Below, piece by piece: positions 7,729 through 9,526 of a stretch of 9,526 nucleotides of DNA. A model generated the notes under the pieces. The model was not told the origin of the DNA. It saw only the letters and a program-made list of their open reading frames with translations, and did no database searches. The DNA comes from Maritimibacter sp. Lineage in GTDB: Bacteria > Pseudomonadota > Alphaproteobacteria > Rhodobacterales > Rhodobacteraceae. The DNA lies in contig JAGRMP010000080.1 in NCBI GenBank assembly GCA_020441225.1, positions 1-9,526 on the forward strand, read 5' to 3'. Both the position numbers and the translations under genes were made by a program. Position 1 is the stretch's first letter; each line of letters opens with the position of its first letter.

Positions 7729-9372
7729 ATGAAGAAGATCGCAGGGATCGCGGCGGTCGCCGTACTGGCGCTTGCGCCCGGCTGGGCGGCGGCGCGCGAC
7801 GCGGCGCTGATCGTGGTGACCGAAGACTACCAGGCGTTGCCGGATGTCGATGACGCGCCGGATGTGCCCGCGCTGACCCGCGCACTCGAGGCGGCGAAAT
7901 TCCAGGTGACCGCGGTGACCGACGGCAGCGCCGAGGACACCCGCGCGGCGGTCGAGGATTTTCGCGACGACGCGGCGATCGCGGACCGGGTCTTTGTGCT
8001 CGTGGCCGGGCATATCGTGCACAGTGCGCGCGACAGCTGGCTCTTGATGCGCGGCGCCGAGGATGTGACCGATATTTCCGTGGGCGCGGACGGACTGCCG
8101 CTCGGCCCGCTGTTCGACATCGCCGCCGAGCACCCGGGCCAGGCGGTGGTGATGCTCGCGCGCGCGGGCAGCGACATCACCGGGCCGGGGATCGCCGGGG
8201 GACCGGCGGTGGAGGCGCCGCAGGGCGTGACGCTGTTGAGCGGGCCGGGTCCGGTTCTGACCAACGTGGCGCGCGAGATCGTGCTGCGCCCCGGCACGCG
8301 GCTGCGCCAGGCGCTGGTGCCGCCGCCGGGCGCGGTCGAGGTGAGCGGCTTCCTCTCCGATGCGCTGCCGTTCCTGCCGCCGGTCGCGCCGCGGGGCACG
8401 CCGCCCTCGGCGCCGCCGCGCGATATTTCGATGGAGCTGGCCTTTTGGAACGTGGTGGTCGAGCTCGACAACCCGCCCGCCTATCAGGCCTATCTCGACC
8501 GCTATCCGAACGGCCAGTTCCGCACCATCGCGCGCGCCGCGATCACCGGGGCGGCACTGGACGCGGAGGCGCAGGCCCAGGCGGCGGAAGCGGCGCTGGC
8601 GCTCGACCGGACCGACCGCCAGGAGATCCAGCGCAATCTGTCGTTGCTCGGTTACAACCCGCGCGGGATCGACGGGATCTTCGGTCCCGGGTCGCGGGCC
8701 GCGATCAAGTCGTGGCAGAACGCCAATGGCTACCCGGCAAACGGCTATCTTACCGCGCCGCAGGTGCGCGCCATGGCCGAGGCCGCCAAGATCCGCGCCG
8801 ACCAGCTCGCCGCCGAAGCGGCGCAGCGCAAGGCCGAGGAAGAGCAGCGCGACAACCAGTACTGGCGCGACACCGGGCGCGGGGCGACCGAACCGGGGTT
8901 GCGCGCCTATCTGGAGCGCTATCCGGACGGGCTGTTCGCCGATGTGGCCGAAGCGCGGCTGGCCGAGATCGAGGCCGCGAAGCGGGCGCAGGCGGAGGCC
9001 GCGGAACGGGCGTTCTGGGACAATGTGCGCGCCAAGGACACGGCGGCCCAGTACCAGAGCTATCTCGACAAGTACCCCAAAGGCCTGTTCGCCGACGAGG
9101 CCGAGGCGCGCATCGCCGAGCTGACCGAGGGCGACAAGGCGGCGGTGATCGCCGCGGCCAAGGCGGAGGAATCCGCGGTCGTCGCCAACGGCGTCCTGCG
9201 CCTCCTGGTCGAGAATCGGCTCGCCGCGTCCGGCGAGGATCCCGGCGCGATCGACGGCCAGTTCGACAAGACCACCCGCCGGGCGATCCGCCGGTTCCAG
9301 CGCGACCAGGGGCTGACGGTCACCGGCTATGTGACCCAGGCGACGATGGTGCGGCTGCTCGCGGTGCCGTAG
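7729..9372 (+). CDS. Exported caspase-like (degenerate) protein with two peptidoglycan-binding domains
   Basis: A 547-residue protein with a good ribosome site (GGGAGGG, about 7 bases from the ATG). Residues 1-22 are a signal peptide (KK, hydrophobic stretch, AAA|RD). Residues about 24-200 have the layout of a caspase/C14-like domain: VFVLVAGH (His95), then SWLLMRGAEDV, then strand QAVVMLARAG where an active caspase would have its DACR cysteine. No cysteine occurs anywhere in the protein, so it cannot be a cysteine protease. A Pro-rich linker (198-230) follows. Three repeats of the plan W-n-YLxxYPxGxF (about 237-270, 376-416, 426-466) flank a peptidoglycan-binding-1-type domain (296-347, GIDGIFGPGSRAAIKSWQ), with Ala/Glu-rich helices between. 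A second such domain ends the protein (487-545, AIDGQFDKTTRRAIRRFQ). It probably acts in the periplasm at the cell wall. Monocistronic, ended by the hairpin at 9420-9454. The domain calls are by eye; the caspase assignment is the least certain. Confidence 0.85.
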   Translation: MKKIAGIAAVAVLALAPGWAAARDAALIVVTEDYQALPDVDDAPDVPALTRALEAAKFQVTAVTDGSAEDTRAAVEDFRDDAAIADRVFVLVAGHIVHSARDSWLLMRGAEDVTDISVGADGLPLGPLFDIAAEHPGQAVVMLARAGSDITGPGIAGGPAVEAPQGVTLLSGPGPVLTNVAREIVLRPGTRLRQALVPPPGAVEVSGFLSDALPFLPPVAPRGTPPSAPPRDISMELAFWNVVVELDNPPAYQAYLDRYPNGQFRTIARAAITGAALDAEAQAQAAEAALALDRTDRQEIQRNLSLLGYNPRGIDGIFGPGSRAAIKSWQNANGYPANGYLTAPQVRAMAEAAKIRADQLAAEAAQRKAEEEQRDNQYWRDTGRGATEPGLRAYLERYPDGLFADVAEARLAEIEAAKRAQAEAAERAFWDNVRAKDTAAQYQSYLDKYPKGLFADEAEARIAELTEGDKAAVIAAAKAEESAVVANGVLRLLVENRLAASGEDPGAIDGQFDKTTRRAIRRFQRDQGLTVTGYVTQATMVRLLAVP

Positions 9373-9419
9373 GGCGCGCCGAGACACGGGACGCTGCGGC
9401 CCAGGACGCAGAGGCACAG

Positions 9420-9454
9420 AAAAGGGCCGCCGGATCGAAACCGGCGGCCCTTTT
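9420..9454. terminator. Strong bidirectional intrinsic terminator
   Basis: A perfect 14-bp stem AAAAGGGCCGCCGG/CCGGCGGCCCTTTT with a 7-base loop stands between the convergent 7729 gene and rpmJ. Each strand ends its stem in TTTT, so it can terminate transcription from both sides. Confidence 0.92.
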
Positions 9455-9500
9455 GTCAGAACTCGTCAGCTGAAGTGCGGCCCAATCCGCTGCCCGGGGA

Positions 9501-9526
9501 TTACCCCTGGCGGGCTTTGAAGCGGC
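9501..9526 (-). CDS. rpmJ: Ribosomal protein L36 (bL36), C-terminal end only
   Basis: The minus strand ends ...RFKARQG followed by TAA (9503-9501); the two bases before RF (GC) fit a preceding arginine codon. This is the characteristic tail of the short L36 protein of Alphaproteobacteria (about 41 residues, RRFKARQG). The rest lies beyond the window. The position after a strong terminator, as the end of a convergent transcript, agrees. Only seven full codons are visible, so the call rests on this tail. Confidence 0.75.

Overview
The window is GC-rich and densely coded. It looks like chromosomal DNA of an alphaproteobacterium, most likely Rhodobacterales/Rhodobacteraceae. The signs are an alphaproteobacterial-type SerC with a structured leader, a MutL with the alphaproteobacterial CNHGRP motif, a DUF3775-type protein next to rmuC, a Rhodobacterales-style caspase-like/peptidoglycan-binding exoprotein, and the RFKARQG tail of ribosomal protein L36 at the right edge. 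The taxonomic call is inference from protein character, not from a database search.

Layout. (1) 1-686, minus: 5' part of serC (phosphoserine aminotransferase), cut by the window edge. Its leader (about 687-760) folds into two hairpins plus a closing helix that can hide the Shine-Dalgarno; this matches the description of the candidate serC RNA motif. (2) 870-1802, minus: an NAD-dependent L-lactate dehydrogenase. (3) 1901-2779, plus: serB (phosphoserine phosphatase), diverging from ldh. SerC and SerB catalyse the last two steps of serine synthesis, so ldh sits inside a serine cluster. (4) 2780-3219: a 440-base gap with no convincing gene but with three copies of a CGCGTTAACCTT element, two direct and one inverted. 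(5) 3220-6287, plus: mutL and rmuC, overlapping by an ATGA, a DNA-maintenance pair, followed by a small DUF3775-type gene (6349-6750). (6) 6751-6868: a convergent junction packed with four short hairpins. (7) 6869-7528, minus: a histidine-phosphatase-family protein whose second catalytic histidine is serine. (8) 7729-9372, plus: a secreted, cysteine-free caspase-like protein with two peptidoglycan-binding domains and three YLxxYPxGxF repeats. (9) 9420-9454: a strong bidirectional terminator, then the last seven codons of rpmJ on the minus strand.

Most of the window is ordinary core genome. There is no phage, IS element, CRISPR array, tRNA or defence island. The items most worth a second look are the serC leader fold, the inverted repeats upstream of mutL, the twin hairpins at 6792-6836, the His-to-Ser phosphatase and the cysteine-free caspase-like protein. 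I do not see a clearly new multi-gene system.
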